From NCBI RefSeq assembly GCF_900112305.1, contig NZ_FOKT01000002.1, forward strand, positions 62,001 to 126,000: a stretch of 64,000 nucleotides of DNA, read 5' to 3'. This stretch comes from Microbulbifer thermotolerans (GTDB lineage: Bacteria > Pseudomonadota > Gammaproteobacteria > Pseudomonadales > Cellvibrionaceae). The notes under the pieces were generated by a model, which was not told where the DNA came from, ran no database searches, and saw nothing but the letters and a program-made list of their open reading frames with translations. Shown here in pieces: positions 15,921 through 26,707 of this stretch. The number at the start of each line of letters is the position of its first letter. Position 1 is the stretch's first letter. Position numbers and translations under genes: made by a program.

Positions 15921-18251
15921 ATGCCTGAATTAACGAAAGCTTTGCACACCAAAAGACAGACACTGGCAGTGGTAATAGGCGCGGCGCTTATTGTCAGTGC
16001 TGGAGCTTCGGCGGGGGAAATCGAGGAGGTGACGGTGACTGCGCAAATGCGGACCGAGTCTCTCAAGGATGTCCCCATGGCGGTGAGCGCCTTTTCCGGC
16101 GACACGGTGAAAAACAGCAATCTGAGCGATTTCAAAGATCTTTTCGCGCTAACCCCAGGGGTTTCCGGGGAAACCAACGATTCTTTTTTCGACGCTGTGT
16201 CTGTGCGTGGTGTCAACAACAACAGCTTCGGTAGCGGTAGTGACCCGGCCTTGGGAGTATTCCTTGATGGCGTTTATCAGAGTCGCACCGGTGCCACGCC
16301 GAGTATGTACGACCTGGAGCGGGTGGAAGTGATCAAGGGACCACAGGGTACTCTATTCGGCCGTAACACTGCTTCCGGTGCCATTTCCATGGTATCCCGC
16401 AAGCCTGGAGATCGACTTGCCGGTGAGATCTCCGTGGGCGCCGGCCAGTTCGGGCGCGAAGAGATGGAAGGCGCTTTGGATATCCCTTTAAGTGAGAACT
16501 TGGCGGTGCGTCTTGCGGGTATGCATCGGCAGGAAGACGGTTATATCGAGAATCTGGCTGGCGGTCCGGATCTCGGTGCCAGCGAAACGGATGCCATGCG
16601 CATAACCGCTGTCTACAGCGGTTTGCGGAATACCACCATCACTCTAATGGCTCAGTATGAAGATCGCGCTGGCGATGGCACCATTTACCGGGCATTGGAT
16701 ACCAATGCTGACTACGATCAGGTGTACAACGACACCCGTGGCAAGGATGAGTCCGAGATCGGCGACCTAATCCTGACGGTGGAGCACGAACTGACCGGTG
16801 GCGCCACCCTGAGTGCCATCACCGGTTACAAGACGCACAATTTCAGCTATGTCGAGGACTTCGACGGTACCGCCAGCCCAATCGATGTGTATACGCGTGA
16901 TCAATCCGGCGATTTTTTCAGTCAGGAGTTCCGCCTTGCCTCGAACAACAGCGGCATCTTCAACTATGTTGTCGGTGCCTCTTATTATCAGGAGGACCTG
17001 AAAGCCTTTTTTACCGGCGTCGATCACGAGGACTTTATTTGTGACGGCATCTATGCCGATGAGTGGGAGGAGGGCCTCGATACTTTCGACACCTGCGCCT
17101 CGCTGCCTCAGGAAGCCTTGGATGAATTCTTTGGCCTTGAGGGTGACCCCTGGGAATATGCTCCGGACATGCTATCCGTTGAAGCTGCGGATACCGTCGG
17201 AGATTATTCCGGCTGGGGGGTGTTTGCCAACACCACCTTCGACTTCACCGATGCCACCAGTCTCGGCCTCGGTGCCCGCTATACCAGGGATAAAAAGTCC
17301 TATAGTGTCGACTCGCCCTGGCCGGACACCTGGACCGGGGGGTGGAACTATCAGTCGATGTACACTGATGGCCCCATTACCGGTTCCAGCACTTGGAGCA
17401 ATGTCTCCGGTCGCGCAACGCTCACCCACCACTTCGACAGCGCCGTCACGGGGTATGCCAGTGTTGCTACTGGTTACAAATCCGGCGGTTTCGACTATCT
17501 GTCATACCGGATTACGGACCCCGCCTATGGCAGTGATGAAGATAGCCAATATGCCTGGCTGGAAGAGCAGGGTTACGAAGTCAATGCGGATAACGCAGAA
17601 CCGAGCCGTTTCGATGAAGAAAAGGTTCTGTCCTATGAGCTTGGACTGAAGGCGCGCCTGCTCGACAACCGCCTGGCTGTAAACGCCGCGGCCTTCCAGT
17701 ACACCTATGACGACCTGCAGCAAGCCTTTTTCATTGGTGCCGCCGCCGTGACCCGCAATGTAGGCGAGTCCACTGGTCAGGGGGTTGAGCTGGATGCCCG
17801 CTGGCTGATCACCGACGACCTGGATCTTTATCTGGGATTGGCTTGGCTGGACACAGAGTTCAGTGGCGCTCCGGAAGCTCTCTGTGAGGACTGCGATGGC
17901 AATGAAATGGCATTTGCGCCTCGTTTTTCCGCAGCGGCTGTGCTGACATACAGCCAGCAAACGAGCTTGGGCGAAATCGCCTATTCTGCGGAATACACCT
18001 TTACCGGTGAGCAGTGGTCCGACCTGGAAAACACCGAGGCTGTGAGGCTGGACAGCCGCAATGTCATCAATCTGCGCGCGGCACTGACATCCGCGGACGA
18101 CAGCTGGACCGCAGGTATCTACGCGGAAAACCTGTTTGACGAAGAGTATTATCACTGGGGTTACGCAGAGGCACTGTACAACCTGCCGGCAACCAAGACA
18201 GACCCCTCCCGTGGCCGACTGCTGGGGGTAAATCTGGACTATCGCTTCTGA
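15921..18251 (+). CDS. TonB-dependent outer-membrane receptor
   Basis: A 776-residue outer-membrane transporter. It has a signal peptide (about residues 1-30, ending near VSAGASAGE), a TonB box EEVTVTA, the plug domain from SLKDVPMAVSAF through VEVIKGPQGTLFGRNTASG, and a beta-barrel ending in the outer-membrane terminal motif LDYRF. I chose ATG 15921 because the signal peptide begins there and a GGGG ribosome site precedes; an in-frame ATG at 15810 would put 37 unrelated residues before it. Substrate is unknown. The plug is of the broad OAR/iron-complex type seen in Sphingomonas-like receptors. It follows the PuuB-like gene on the same strand, 157 bases apart, and a terminator closes it. Confidence 0.92.
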   Translation: MPELTKALHTKRQTLAVVIGAALIVSAGASAGEIEEVTVTAQMRTESLKDVPMAVSAFSGDTVKNSNLSDFKDLFALTPGVSGETNDSFFDAVSVRGVNNNSFGSGSDPALGVFLDGVYQSRTGATPSMYDLERVEVIKGPQGTLFGRNTASGAISMVSRKPGDRLAGEISVGAGQFGREEMEGALDIPLSENLAVRLAGMHRQEDGYIENLAGGPDLGASETDAMRITAVYSGLRNTTITLMAQYEDRAGDGTIYRALDTNADYDQVYNDTRGKDESEIGDLILTVEHELTGGATLSAITGYKTHNFSYVEDFDGTASPIDVYTRDQSGDFFSQEFRLASNNSGIFNYVVGASYYQEDLKAFFTGVDHEDFICDGIYADEWEEGLDTFDTCASLPQEALDEFFGLEGDPWEYAPDMLSVEAADTVGDYSGWGVFANTTFDFTDATSLGLGARYTRDKKSYSVDSPWPDTWTGGWNYQSMYTDGPITGSSTWSNVSGRATLTHHFDSAVTGYASVATGYKSGGFDYLSYRITDPAYGSDEDSQYAWLEEQGYEVNADNAEPSRFDEEKVLSYELGLKARLLDNRLAVNAAAFQYTYDDLQQAFFIGAAAVTRNVGESTGQGVELDARWLITDDLDLYLGLAWLDTEFSGAPEALCEDCDGNEMAFAPRFSAAAVLTYSQQTSLGEIAYSAEYTFTGEQWSDLENTEAVRLDSRNVINLRAALTSADDSWTAGIYAENLFDEEYYHWGYAEALYNLPATKTDPSRGRLLGVNLDYRF

Positions 18252-18274
18252 TTGTCACCCGCTCGCACGATCGG

Positions 18275-18305
18275 GCAAAAACCGGTGCTCTGCGCCGGTT
18301 TTTGC
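18275..18305 (+). terminator. Rho-independent terminator after the TonB receptor gene
   Basis: An 11-bp stem (GCAAAAACCGG / CCGGTTTTTGC) has its T run within the right arm. It begins 24 bases after the stop. Confidence 0.85.
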
Positions 18306-18345
18306 ATTTCGGCCGACAGTTCATCAATTGGGGTGGATATTGCAA

Positions 18346-18402
18346 ATCCATTGGATCCGGGATGCGGACGGTCGTTACTCGCCTGTTTTTTACGATCCGT
18401 CC
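18346..18402. promoter_or_regulatory. Inverted repeats upstream of the TetR gene, possible operator
   Basis: ATCCA-T-TGGAT at 18346-18356 is a perfect 11-base palindrome, and GGACGGTCGT (18366-18375) is matched by ACGATCCGTCC (18392-18402) with one extra base. TetR regulators commonly bind palindromes near their own promoter; this is inference from position only. Confidence 0.3.
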
Positions 18403-18503
18403 CGTTGCCCATCTGTCTCTGACGTTATCCCGGCGCCCTGGATGGATTAAGCCGGGGGGGCTTCAGTGGTAAACTTGCGCCAATTCAAACCGAGGTACAT
18501 GCC

Positions 18504-19184
18504 TTGTCTAACGCCGAGCGGAAAAAACGCAAGAGCCAACTCAGTCCGCGCCGTGAGCCGGTACAAGCCCGCGCACGGGCGCGGGCAAAGCAGATTCTCG
18601 ACACCACAGGGCGCCTGCTGGAAGAGGTGGGGCTCAACGATCTGACCACCATTCTGATCGCCAAGGAACTGGGCGTGTCAGTGGGGTCCGTCTATCACTA
18701 TTTCCCGAACAAGCACGCGATTCTCTATGCGATGGGGGAGCAGTGGCTGGCGAGTATGACTGCGGTATTGGAAGAGCTGGCCGGGCAGGAGCTGGAACAA
18801 ATGCCGCTGGAAAGCTTTATCTCTGAGCTGCTGGAGCGACTGCTGAGGGTATATCAGGAGCAGCGTGGTCTGCTGCCACTGGTGCAAGCCATGTGGGGGA
18901 TTCCCGAGCTGCACGAATTGGACGAGCGCCACGATGAGCTGATCATCACACATTTGATCGCCATGTACAGGCGCCTGGGCTTCGTATGCCCGCCTAACGA
19001 AATGAACCGCTTGGCCCGCGCCACCCTGGAAACCTGTCACGCATTGCTTCTTGTCATCGTAAATCAGACGGGTTTGCGCTCTCAGCGCACCCGGGAGGAC
19101 CTACAGCGGATGTTGCTGACGATGTTGGAGTCCCACCGGGGAGAGGGTCGCCCGGGTGGACTTGATGACGTGGAGGCACCCTGA
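18504..19184 (+). CDS. TetR/AcrR family transcriptional regulator
   Basis: A 226-residue repressor-type protein. Residues about 24-75 form the TetR helix-turn-helix: TTILIAKELGVSVGSVYHYF with PNKHAIL following is a textbook match. The C-terminal ligand domain is not assignable to a subfamily. The very basic first 30 residues are unusual for the family and may contact DNA. It starts at TTG 18504 with GAGG 8 bases upstream. Its stop overlaps the start of the 5'-nucleotidase gene by one base, so the two are co-transcribed and translationally coupled. The upstream intergenic region holds inverted repeats. Confidence 0.9.
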   Translation: MSNAERKKRKSQLSPRREPVQARARARAKQILDTTGRLLEEVGLNDLTTILIAKELGVSVGSVYHYFPNKHAILYAMGEQWLASMTAVLEELAGQELEQMPLESFISELLERLLRVYQEQRGLLPLVQAMWGIPELHELDERHDELIITHLIAMYRRLGFVCPPNEMNRLARATLETCHALLLVIVNQTGLRSQRTREDLQRMLLTMLESHRGEGRPGGLDDVEAP

Positions 19185-20086
19185 TGGCCGGACGTTCGGA
19201 CAAACTGGTCATTGCCATATCTTCGCGCGCCCTGTTTAACCTCGAAGACAGCCACCGGGTATTCGAAGAGCAGGGTCTTGAGGCGTTCTCCGCCTATCAA
19301 ATAGAGCGTGAAAACGATGTTCTGGAAAAGGGGGAAGCCTTCCACCTAGTGGAAAAATTTTTGCAGATTAATCACCTCTTAGAGGGTGAACCGCAGGTGG
19401 AAGTGATTCTTTTGTCTCGCAACAGCGCCGACACGGGGCTGCGGGTATTCAATTCCATCGAGCATTATGGCCTGGATATTACCCGCGCCGCTTTCTGCAA
19501 CGGGGAAAGCCCCTACCGCTATATCGCGCCTTTCGGTTGCCATTTGTTCCTGTCCAGCGACGGCCGCGATGTGCGCCAGGCACTGGAGCAGGGAGTGGCC
19601 GCAGCTACCCTGATTGCCGGCGGTGCCCGCGAGCATCGCGATGATATTTTGCGTTTTGCCTTCGACGGTGACGCGGTAATTTTTTCCGACGAGGCAGAGA
19701 AAATTTTCAAGCGTGATGGTTTGGCTGCTTTTGCGGCCGCCGAGCGAGCCTCGGCGCAGAAACCATTGGGCGGAGGCCCTTTTAAAGGTTTTCTCGAGGC
19801 GCTACAGCGCTTGCAGAGCCAATTCAGCGCCGACACTTGTCCGATCCGCACGGCCCTGGTCACTGCGCGCTCGGCGCCGGCACACGAACGGGTGATCCGC
19901 ACCTTGCGCGCATGGAATGTCCGCATTGATGAGTCGATATTTCTAGGTGGGTTGCCCAAGGGGGAATTTCTGCGCGCATTTGGTGCCGATGTTTTTTTCG
20001 ACGATCAGCCCAGCCACTGTGTCTCCGCCGCCGAGCATGTAGCTACAGGCCATGTGCCCCACGGGGTGGCCAACGAGGTAGATTGA
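19184..20086 (+). CDS. Cytosolic 5'-nucleotidase family protein
   Basis: A 300-residue protein of the 5_nucleotid (cN-I-like) family found in many bacteria. Members dephosphorylate nucleoside monophosphates. Features are the N-terminal LVIAISSRALFNLEDSH segment with a catalytic-type aspartate, VEVILLSRNSADTGLRVFNSI, CHLFLSSDGRDVRQAL, and a C-terminal GADVFFDDQPSHC acidic motif typical of HAD-like active sites. It overlaps the TetR gene (TGATG), suggesting that the regulator controls it. No signal peptide, so cytoplasmic. Confidence 0.82.
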   Translation: MAGRSDKLVIAISSRALFNLEDSHRVFEEQGLEAFSAYQIERENDVLEKGEAFHLVEKFLQINHLLEGEPQVEVILLSRNSADTGLRVFNSIEHYGLDITRAAFCNGESPYRYIAPFGCHLFLSSDGRDVRQALEQGVAAATLIAGGAREHRDDILRFAFDGDAVIFSDEAEKIFKRDGLAAFAAAERASAQKPLGGGPFKGFLEALQRLQSQFSADTCPIRTALVTARSAPAHERVIRTLRAWNVRIDESIFLGGLPKGEFLRAFGADVFFDDQPSHCVSAAEHVATGHVPHGVANEVD

Positions 20087-20239
20087 CTTCCAGAGGGGCT
20101 CCTGGTTGTTTGGCGGCCGCCTAGCAGAGTTCCACAGCGCGATAGATGGCTTTATCAACAAATTTCTGTTTTACGCCTACGGGGACAACGCCCTGACAGT
20201 TTGTGTCGGGCGTTTCACGGGGATTGATACCTCTTTCCA

Positions 20240-20269
20240 TTGGCTAGCTGGCGGATTCACTGCTATTCT
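20240..20269 (+). promoter_or_regulatory. Candidate promoter for cysB
   Basis: TTGGCT (20240-20245) and TATTCT (20264-20269) are 18 bases apart, about 90 bases before the cysB start. The rest of the 274-base gap between the nucleotidase gene and cysB holds no gene. Confidence 0.3.
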
Positions 20270-20300
20270 TTTCCCGCATAAATTAAGATGGTTTTTATAA

Positions 20301-21332
<1,032 letters not shown>

Positions 21333-21364
21333 CAGTGCTCGTTCAGCAGCTGGCAAAAACAAAC

Positions 21365-21389
21365 AATGCGGCTTGGGCCGCATTTTTTG
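21365..21389. terminator. Terminator between convergent cysB and the CxxC protein gene
   Basis: An 8-bp stem (AATGCGGC / GCCGCATT) with a TTGG loop is followed on the plus strand by a T run. On the minus strand the stem is followed by GTTTGTTTTT, so it can serve both convergent genes. Confidence 0.85.
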
Positions 21390-21447
21390 TCTTCGAGGCA
21401 CTTATCACATTACCCGCACATGAGTGGGGCGTAGTGCACAAGAGATG

Positions 21448-21747
21448 TTAACTCGCCAGTTTTGATTCTTCGGCTTTTTTCTGCAGTACGTCTTTGACGA
21501 GCTTGAAATAAACCGTGTAGATCTGCGGTTCCCGGCCTTCTTCCTCCACCACAAAGAAGGGCGCGCGCTCTACGTTGTATTTCCGAGCCAGCTGTAACCC
21601 TGGGCTCTGCTCGTCGCGCATGTCGGCGATCAGGGTTTGATCGATAAAGCGCAGCTGGTCGTTTTCCTCCAGCTTCTGCTGTACATCGCGGCATTTGGCG
21701 CAGGGGGAGCCGTCGGCGAGTATCTTCTTGACCAGCGTTATCTTCAC
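21448..21747 (-). CDS. Small thioredoxin/glutaredoxin-fold CxxC protein
   Basis: A 99-residue protein with a redox motif SPCAKC (Cys16, Cys19) after a first beta strand, a cis-proline region near RAPFFVVEEEG, and no signal peptide. This is the outline of a glutaredoxin or thioredoxin-like fold, expected to act on cytosolic disulfides. It is not one of the well-known glutaredoxins; the CAKC active site differs from CPYC and CGPC. The gene stands alone between cysB (convergent) and pabB (same strand, upstream). Function is unknown. Confidence 0.65.
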   Translation of the reverse strand: MKITLVKKILADGSPCAKCRDVQQKLEENDQLRFIDQTLIADMRDEQSPGLQLARKYNVERAPFFVVEEEGREPQIYTVYFKLVKDVLQKKAEESKLAS

Positions 21748-21919
21748 TACAAATCCCTACCTTTGCTTCGGCGCTGGACCCATCTGGATCAGCGAAGCCT
21801 CGGAAGATAACAGAGCGCTTAATAACTTTGAAATATCAATAGTGGATAGTTTTATAACCAAGATCCCTAAGGTCCGACACTGGCCCTGGGGGCGAAGTAC
21901 CGATTGCAGACGCTGGGGA

Positions 21920-23248
21920 TCAGTCCAACTGTTCGAGTGTCTCCAGCATCAGCCGAATTTTGGCGAGACATTCCAGGTGCTCCTCGGCAGGATCTGAATC
22001 GGCAACAATACCACCGCCAGCACCACAGGAAATGCGGCCACCACTGGCGGAGAAGGTCCGGATAGCGATATTGGTGTCGGCACGGCCGCAGCAGCTGATA
22101 TAGCCGACACTGCCGCAGTAGGCACCCCGAGGGCTCAGCTCCAGTTCGCGGATGATCTGCATGGCGCGGCGTTTGGGGGCGCCGGTGATGGAACCGCCGG
22201 GGAAGCAGGCGCCAAGCAACTCTGCAAAGCTGTGGTCTTGTGGCAATTCTCCGGTAATTGTGCTCACCAGGTGGTGTACATTGGCAAAGCTCGCCAACCG
22301 GAACAGTTCCGGAACCCGCACGCTGCCTGGGGTGCAGAGTTTGCCCAGATCGTTGCGCAACAGGTCTACGATCATCAGGTTTTCAGCCTTATCCTTGGCA
22401 CTCTTCAATAGCGTGATTTTTCTGCGCCCATCTTCCGCAGGATCGGCACTGCGCTCGGCGGTGCCTTTGATCGGTTCGGTTTGCAGATTGCCGCCATCAG
22501 CGCGGATAAAGCGCTCCGGCGACAGGCTCAACAGGCTACCTTCCGGTAGGGACAGATACGCAGAAAATGGGCCCGCGGCGCATTCGCGCAGGGCCAGGTA
22601 TGCGGTGAAAAGGTCCCCCTCATAGGCGGCGGAAAAGCGCTGGGTAAAGTTGGCCTGGTAGATATCGCCGGCGGCGATGTAGTTGAGAATTTTGGCGATC
22701 CTGGCCTGGTACTCACTGGGGCTCAGTTCATGTTCAAAGGCAGATAGAAGCCGGAACTTTTCCCGATATGGCGCAATTCGCCAGTGCACGGCGGCAAAGC
22801 GGGCCTGTAGGTCGTCGATCTGGACCTGAGTGCTGGCGGGGTGAAAAACTAAGTGGCTGGCCTCCAGTTTGTGATCGACAATCAACGCCCAGCTGTAAAG
22901 GCCGAAAAAGCCTGCCGGCAGGCCCGTTTGGCGGGTGTCTAGGGGGAGATAGTTGCCGCCCATTCCAAGCTCGTATCCGGCATAGCCGATGACGCCGCCA
23001 CAGAACGGCAGTTGTGCGTCCATGTCCTGGGGGCAAAGCTCGCACAGCAGGTCGTCCAGCTGTACAAAAGGGTCTTTACTGTCCGCTGGCAGTTTTAGGG
23101 TCTGAATGGGATCGGCGCTGATGATGTCGTAGCGACCGCCGCTTGCCAGCGGCCGCCCGCTGTCAAGCCAAACGGGGGCCGGCAGATCGGCGACAGCCTG
23201 AAAGGCGGCGGCGGTGTTTGTGGAGTAGGGTAGAGAGACGATACGCAT
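21920..23248 (-). CDS. pabB: Aminodeoxychorismate synthase component I
   Basis: Makes 4-amino-4-deoxychorismate from chorismate and ammonia for folate synthesis; PabC at the left end of the window acts next. The 442-residue protein has the chorismate-binding domain with PIKGTAERS, where the lysine marks PabB and not TrpE (which has alanine), GGSITGAPKRRAM, and GAGGGIVADSDPAEEHLE near the C-terminus. I start at ATG 23248 (MRIVSLPYS), which fits the family; a longer in-frame extension to 23329 would run into the ppsR gene. It is downstream of ppsR on the same strand, about 60 bases away. Confidence 0.93.
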   Translation of the reverse strand: MRIVSLPYSTNTAAAFQAVADLPAPVWLDSGRPLASGGRYDIISADPIQTLKLPADSKDPFVQLDDLLCELCPQDMDAQLPFCGGVIGYAGYELGMGGNYLPLDTRQTGLPAGFFGLYSWALIVDHKLEASHLVFHPASTQVQIDDLQARFAAVHWRIAPYREKFRLLSAFEHELSPSEYQARIAKILNYIAAGDIYQANFTQRFSAAYEGDLFTAYLALRECAAGPFSAYLSLPEGSLLSLSPERFIRADGGNLQTEPIKGTAERSADPAEDGRRKITLLKSAKDKAENLMIVDLLRNDLGKLCTPGSVRVPELFRLASFANVHHLVSTITGELPQDHSFAELLGACFPGGSITGAPKRRAMQIIRELELSPRGAYCGSVGYISCCGRADTNIAIRTFSASGGRISCGAGGGIVADSDPAEEHLECLAKIRLMLETLEQLD

Positions 23249-23309
23249 AGTTGGTAGTGACGACCACGGGATTGGCGCGAAATTGCCCAATCTGCAAGAG
23301 GCGGCTACT

Positions 23310-24137
23310 TTACCCGATTCGCCGCTCAATGCCAGCCTGGGACATCAGACGCGTGGCCAGTTCCTCCACAGACAGTTGGGTGGCGTCGAGATAAGGCACC
23401 TGTGCCCTCCGCAGCATTTGTTCCACCTGTCTCACTTCAAACTCACATTGTTCTAGTGAAGCGTAGCGGCTGTTGGCGCGGCGTTCCTGGCGGATCTGCA
23501 TCAAGCGTTCGGGATCTATGGTCAGGCCGAAGAGCTTGTGGCGGTATGGGCGCAGGATTTTGGGCAGTGCGGTGGAGTCCATATCCTCTTCTGTGATTGG
23601 ATAGTTGGCCGCGCGCAGCCCAAACTGTAATGCCAGATAGATACAAGTTGGGGTTTTACCGGAGCGGGAGACGCCCACGAGAATGACATCCGCGCGCTCA
23701 AACTCCCGCACCCGGCGGCCATCGTCGTTGTCCATCGCGAAATGTACCGCATCAATGCGCTCACTATAGCGACGGTCGTTATCGATGCCATGGGAGATAT
23801 TGACCGACTGTGCGGGATCGCTGCCGAACAGATTTGCCAGCGGTGTAAGGTAGCTTTCAAAGACATCCAGCATCAGTGCTGAACTGCGGTGCAACCGCTC
23901 TCGTATGCGATCGGAGACGATGCTGGAGATAACGATCGGCTGCAGTCCCGACTCCTGCGCTGCCTTTTCGATACGGGTCAATACCTGCTCCACTTTTTCA
24001 GGGGAGTCAACATATGGCAGGGTAACCTGTTCCACCTGCTGATCGCGAAACTGCGCCAGCAGGCTGTGACCAATGGCCTCCACGGTGAGGCCCGTACCGT
24101 CGGAAATAAAGAATGCTGTGCGCTTGTTTTTTGCCAT
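23310..24137 (-). CDS. ppsR: Phosphoenolpyruvate synthase regulatory protein (kinase/pyrophosphorylase)
   Basis: A bifunctional DUF299 protein that inactivates PEP synthase by ADP-dependent threonine phosphorylation and reactivates it by phosphate-dependent removal. The 275-residue length is standard. N-terminal FFISDGTGLTVEAIGHSL and the P-loop GVSRSGKTPTCIYLA at about residue 152 are family signatures, as is KLFGLTIDPERL. It is divergent from its target ppsA, 168 bases away, an arrangement conserved in gammaproteobacteria. Confidence 0.95.
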   Translation of the reverse strand: MAKNKRTAFFISDGTGLTVEAIGHSLLAQFRDQQVEQVTLPYVDSPEKVEQVLTRIEKAAQESGLQPIVISSIVSDRIRERLHRSSALMLDVFESYLTPLANLFGSDPAQSVNISHGIDNDRRYSERIDAVHFAMDNDDGRRVREFERADVILVGVSRSGKTPTCIYLALQFGLRAANYPITEEDMDSTALPKILRPYRHKLFGLTIDPERLMQIRQERRANSRYASLEQCEFEVRQVEQMLRRAQVPYLDATQLSVEELATRLMSQAGIERRIG

Positions 24138-24265
24138 TGAAGCAACCGAAAGATTTCACTTCGCGCAGTGTAGCGGGTTTTGTCTCTCCGGTCTCGTTGT
24201 GTTTTGTAGAAAATTTACAACATTTTTGGCGCTTTTTATGGGCTATTTTTTACAAGCCTCATCCT

Positions 24266-24271
24266 TATAAT
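24266..24271 (+). promoter_or_regulatory. Candidate -10 box for ppsA
   Basis: A perfect TATAAT lies 35 bases before the ppsA start. A TTTACA is present but only 11 bases upstream of it, too close for a -35, so the assignment rests on the -10 hexamer. Confidence 0.35.
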
Positions 24272-24305
24272 CGGCGCCTAAATTCCTGTTGCAGAGGGCC
24301 TTCAC

Positions 24306-26669
24306 TTGACGAATTTCACCATTGATTTCGCGCATTTGGGCATGGGAGATGTCGACAAGGTCGGCGGAAAGAACGCGTCGCTTGGCGAAATGATCTCCGA
24401 ATTGTCCGGCGCCGGGGTCAGCGTACCCGGCGGTTTTGCCACCACGGCTGAGGCCTTCCGCACGTTTCTCGTGCACGAAAATCTGGAACAGCGCATCGCT
24501 GAACGTCTGCAGGCGTTGAATGTGGAAGATGTGGCTGCGCTGGCAGAGGCTGGGGAAGAGATTCGTGGCTGGATATTAAACACACCTTTCCCCTCACAGT
24601 TGGAGCGGGAAATCCGTGAAGGCTATGAAGCGCTGGGGGGAGGGGAGACACCGGTGGCGGTGCGCTCCTCGGCTACAGCGGAGGATTTACCCGATGCCTC
24701 ATTTGCCGGCCAGCAGGAAACCTTCCTAAATATCCGCGGAATCGACGCTGTGCTGCAAGCGGTGAAAGAAGTCTTCGCTTCTTTGTACAACGACCGCGCC
24801 ATTGCTTACCGCGTACACACTGGCTATGCGCATGCCGGCGTTGCTTTATCCGCGGGTATACAGCATATGGTTCGCAGTGAAACTGGCGCTTCTGGCGTGA
24901 TGTTTACCCTGGACACCGAGAGCGGTTTTCGCGATGTGATTTTCATTACCGCGGCCTTTGGCCTCGGTGAAACGGTGGTGCAGGGCGCCGTTAACCCGGA
25001 CGAGTTCTACCTGTACAAACCCGCCCTGGATGCCGGCCGCCCGGCGATATTGCGTCGCAACCGGGGCAGCAAGGCCATCAAAATGGTCTATGAGCAAGGT
25101 GGGGATTGCGGCCGCTCGGTAAAAACCGTGCCAGTCCCGGAAGAGGACCGCCTCCGTTTCGCCCTTAACGATGAAGAACTGACTCAGCTTGCACTGCAGG
25201 CGCGCAAGATAGAGCAACATTACGGCCGCCCGATGGATATTGAGTGGGCCAAAGACGGAGAAACCGGCGAGCTGTTTATCGTCCAGGCGCGTCCGGAAAC
25301 TGTCCGCTCCCGCGATGCGGGCACCAGTATTGAGCGCTACCACCTGCGGGAGCGGGGAGAAGTATTGTGCGAAGGGCGCGCCATTGGCCAGCGCATCGGA
25401 GCCGGCAAAGTACGTGTGCTGGAGTCGGCTGATGATATGGCCGCTATGCAGGAAGGCGAGGTGTTGGTCACGGATATGACAGACCCGGACTGGGAACCGG
25501 TACTGAAGAAAGCCAGTGCAATTGTGACCAATCGTGGAGGACGCACCTGTCACGCAGCCATCATTGCCCGGGAGCTGGGTATTCCCGCGGTGGTGGGCTG
25601 TGGCGACGCGACTGACACGCTGACCACTGGCACTCCGGTCACTGTCTCCTGTGCGGAAGGGGACACCGGTTTTGTGATGGCCGGGGAACTGAACTTCGAG
25701 CGGGAAGAGACTGAAGTCAGTGATATGCCCGACCTGCCGTTCAAAATCATGCTGAACGTCGGCAACCCGGATCGCGCTTTCGCTTTCAGCCATCTTCCGA
25801 ACCAGGGCGTCGGTCTGGCGCGGTTGGAGTTTATTCTCAACCGCATGATCGGTATCCACCCCAAGGCACTTTTGGAGCTGGACAGCCTGCCAGAGGAATT
25901 GCAGGGGAAAATCCGCGAGCGTATCGGTGGCTATGCCTCTCCGGAAGATTTTGTTGTGGAGAAGTTGGTGGAGGGAATTGCCACCCTAGCCGCGGCCTTC
26001 GCGCCGAATCGCGTCATTGTGCGCCTTTCGGACTTCAAGTCCAATGAATACGCACACCTGTTGGGTGGTCAGCTGTATGAGCCCAGCGAGGAGAATCCGA
26101 TGCTCGGCTTCCGCGGCGCGGCCCGCTACCGGTCGGCGGATTTCCGTCCTTGCTTTGCACTGGAGTGCCGCGCACTGAAAAAAGTGCGCGATGAAATGGG
26201 TTTGACGAATGTAGAAATCATGGTCCCCTTCGTGCGCACACCGGAAGAGGCTGCGGAAGTGATCGATTTGCTGGCTGAGAATGGCCTGGTGCGCGGCGAA
26301 GGCGGTTTGAAGATTATTATGATGTGCGAACTGCCCTCCAACGCGCTCCTCGCGGAGGAATTTCTGCAGTACTTCGATGGTTTTTCCATCGGCTCCAATG
26401 ATCTGACCCAGTTGACGCTGGGCTTGGATAGGGATTCCGGTTTGGTGGCAGACTTGTTTGACGAGCGCAATCCCGCCGTCAAAGTACTGCTGTCCCGAGC
26501 CATACAGGCGTGCAAAAAAGCCGGCAAGTACGTGGGTATATGCGGTCAGGGCCCTTCGGATCACAAGGATTTCGCCCGCTGGCTGATGGAGGAGGGAATA
26601 GATAGTGTTTCCCTGAATCCCGATACGGCCGTTGATACTTGGCTATTTTTGGCTAACCAGAAAGGTTGA
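24306..26669 (+). CDS. ppsA: Phosphoenolpyruvate synthase
   Basis: Converts pyruvate, ATP and water to PEP, AMP and phosphate for gluconeogenesis. The 787-residue protein has the N-terminal ATP-grasp domain ([19 protein letters not shown]), the swivelling phosphohistidine domain with [14 protein letters not shown] (catalytic His416), and the C-terminal PEP-binding barrel ([31 protein letters not shown]). The start is TTG 24306, with AGAGGG at 7 bases; no in-frame ATG fits. It works with the glyoxylate genes at 33-38 kb when cells grow on C2 or fatty acid substrates, and is controlled by the divergent ppsR product. Confidence 0.96.
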   Translation: MTNFTIDFAHLGMGDVDKVGGKNASLGEMISELSGAGVSVPGGFATTAEAFRTFLVHENLEQRIAERLQALNVEDVAALAEAGEEIRGWILNTPFPSQLEREIREGYEALGGGETPVAVRSSATAEDLPDASFAGQQETFLNIRGIDAVLQAVKEVFASLYNDRAIAYRVHTGYAHAGVALSAGIQHMVRSETGASGVMFTLDTESGFRDVIFITAAFGLGETVVQGAVNPDEFYLYKPALDAGRPAILRRNRGSKAIKMVYEQGGDCGRSVKTVPVPEEDRLRFALNDEELTQLALQARKIEQHYGRPMDIEWAKDGETGELFIVQARPETVRSRDAGTSIERYHLRERGEVLCEGRAIGQRIGAGKVRVLESADDMAAMQEGEVLVTDMTDPDWEPVLKKASAIVTNRGGRTCHAAIIARELGIPAVVGCGDATDTLTTGTPVTVSCAEGDTGFVMAGELNFEREETEVSDMPDLPFKIMLNVGNPDRAFAFSHLPNQGVGLARLEFILNRMIGIHPKALLELDSLPEELQGKIRERIGGYASPEDFVVEKLVEGIATLAAAFAPNRVIVRLSDFKSNEYAHLLGGQLYEPSEENPMLGFRGAARYRSADFRPCFALECRALKKVRDEMGLTNVEIMVPFVRTPEEAAEVIDLLAENGLVRGEGGLKIIMMCELPSNALLAEEFLQYFDGFSIGSNDLTQLTLGLDRDSGLVADLFDERNPAVKVLLSRAIQACKKAGKYVGICGQGPSDHKDFARWLMEEGIDSVSLNPDTAVDTWLFLANQKG

Positions 26670-26678
26670 CGTTGTATA

Positions 26679-26707
26679 AAAAGCGGCCCATTAGGGCCGC
26701 TTTTTTG
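26679..26707 (+). terminator. Rho-independent terminator after ppsA
   Basis: A long stem (AAAAGCGGCCC / GGGCCGCTTTT) with an ATTA loop continues into a T run. It begins 10 bases after the ppsA stop. Confidence 0.92.

Noticed and set aside
24846-25859. A 337-codon open frame antisense to ppsA.
   Set aside because: Shadow of the PEP synthase reading frame; no motif or ribosome site.
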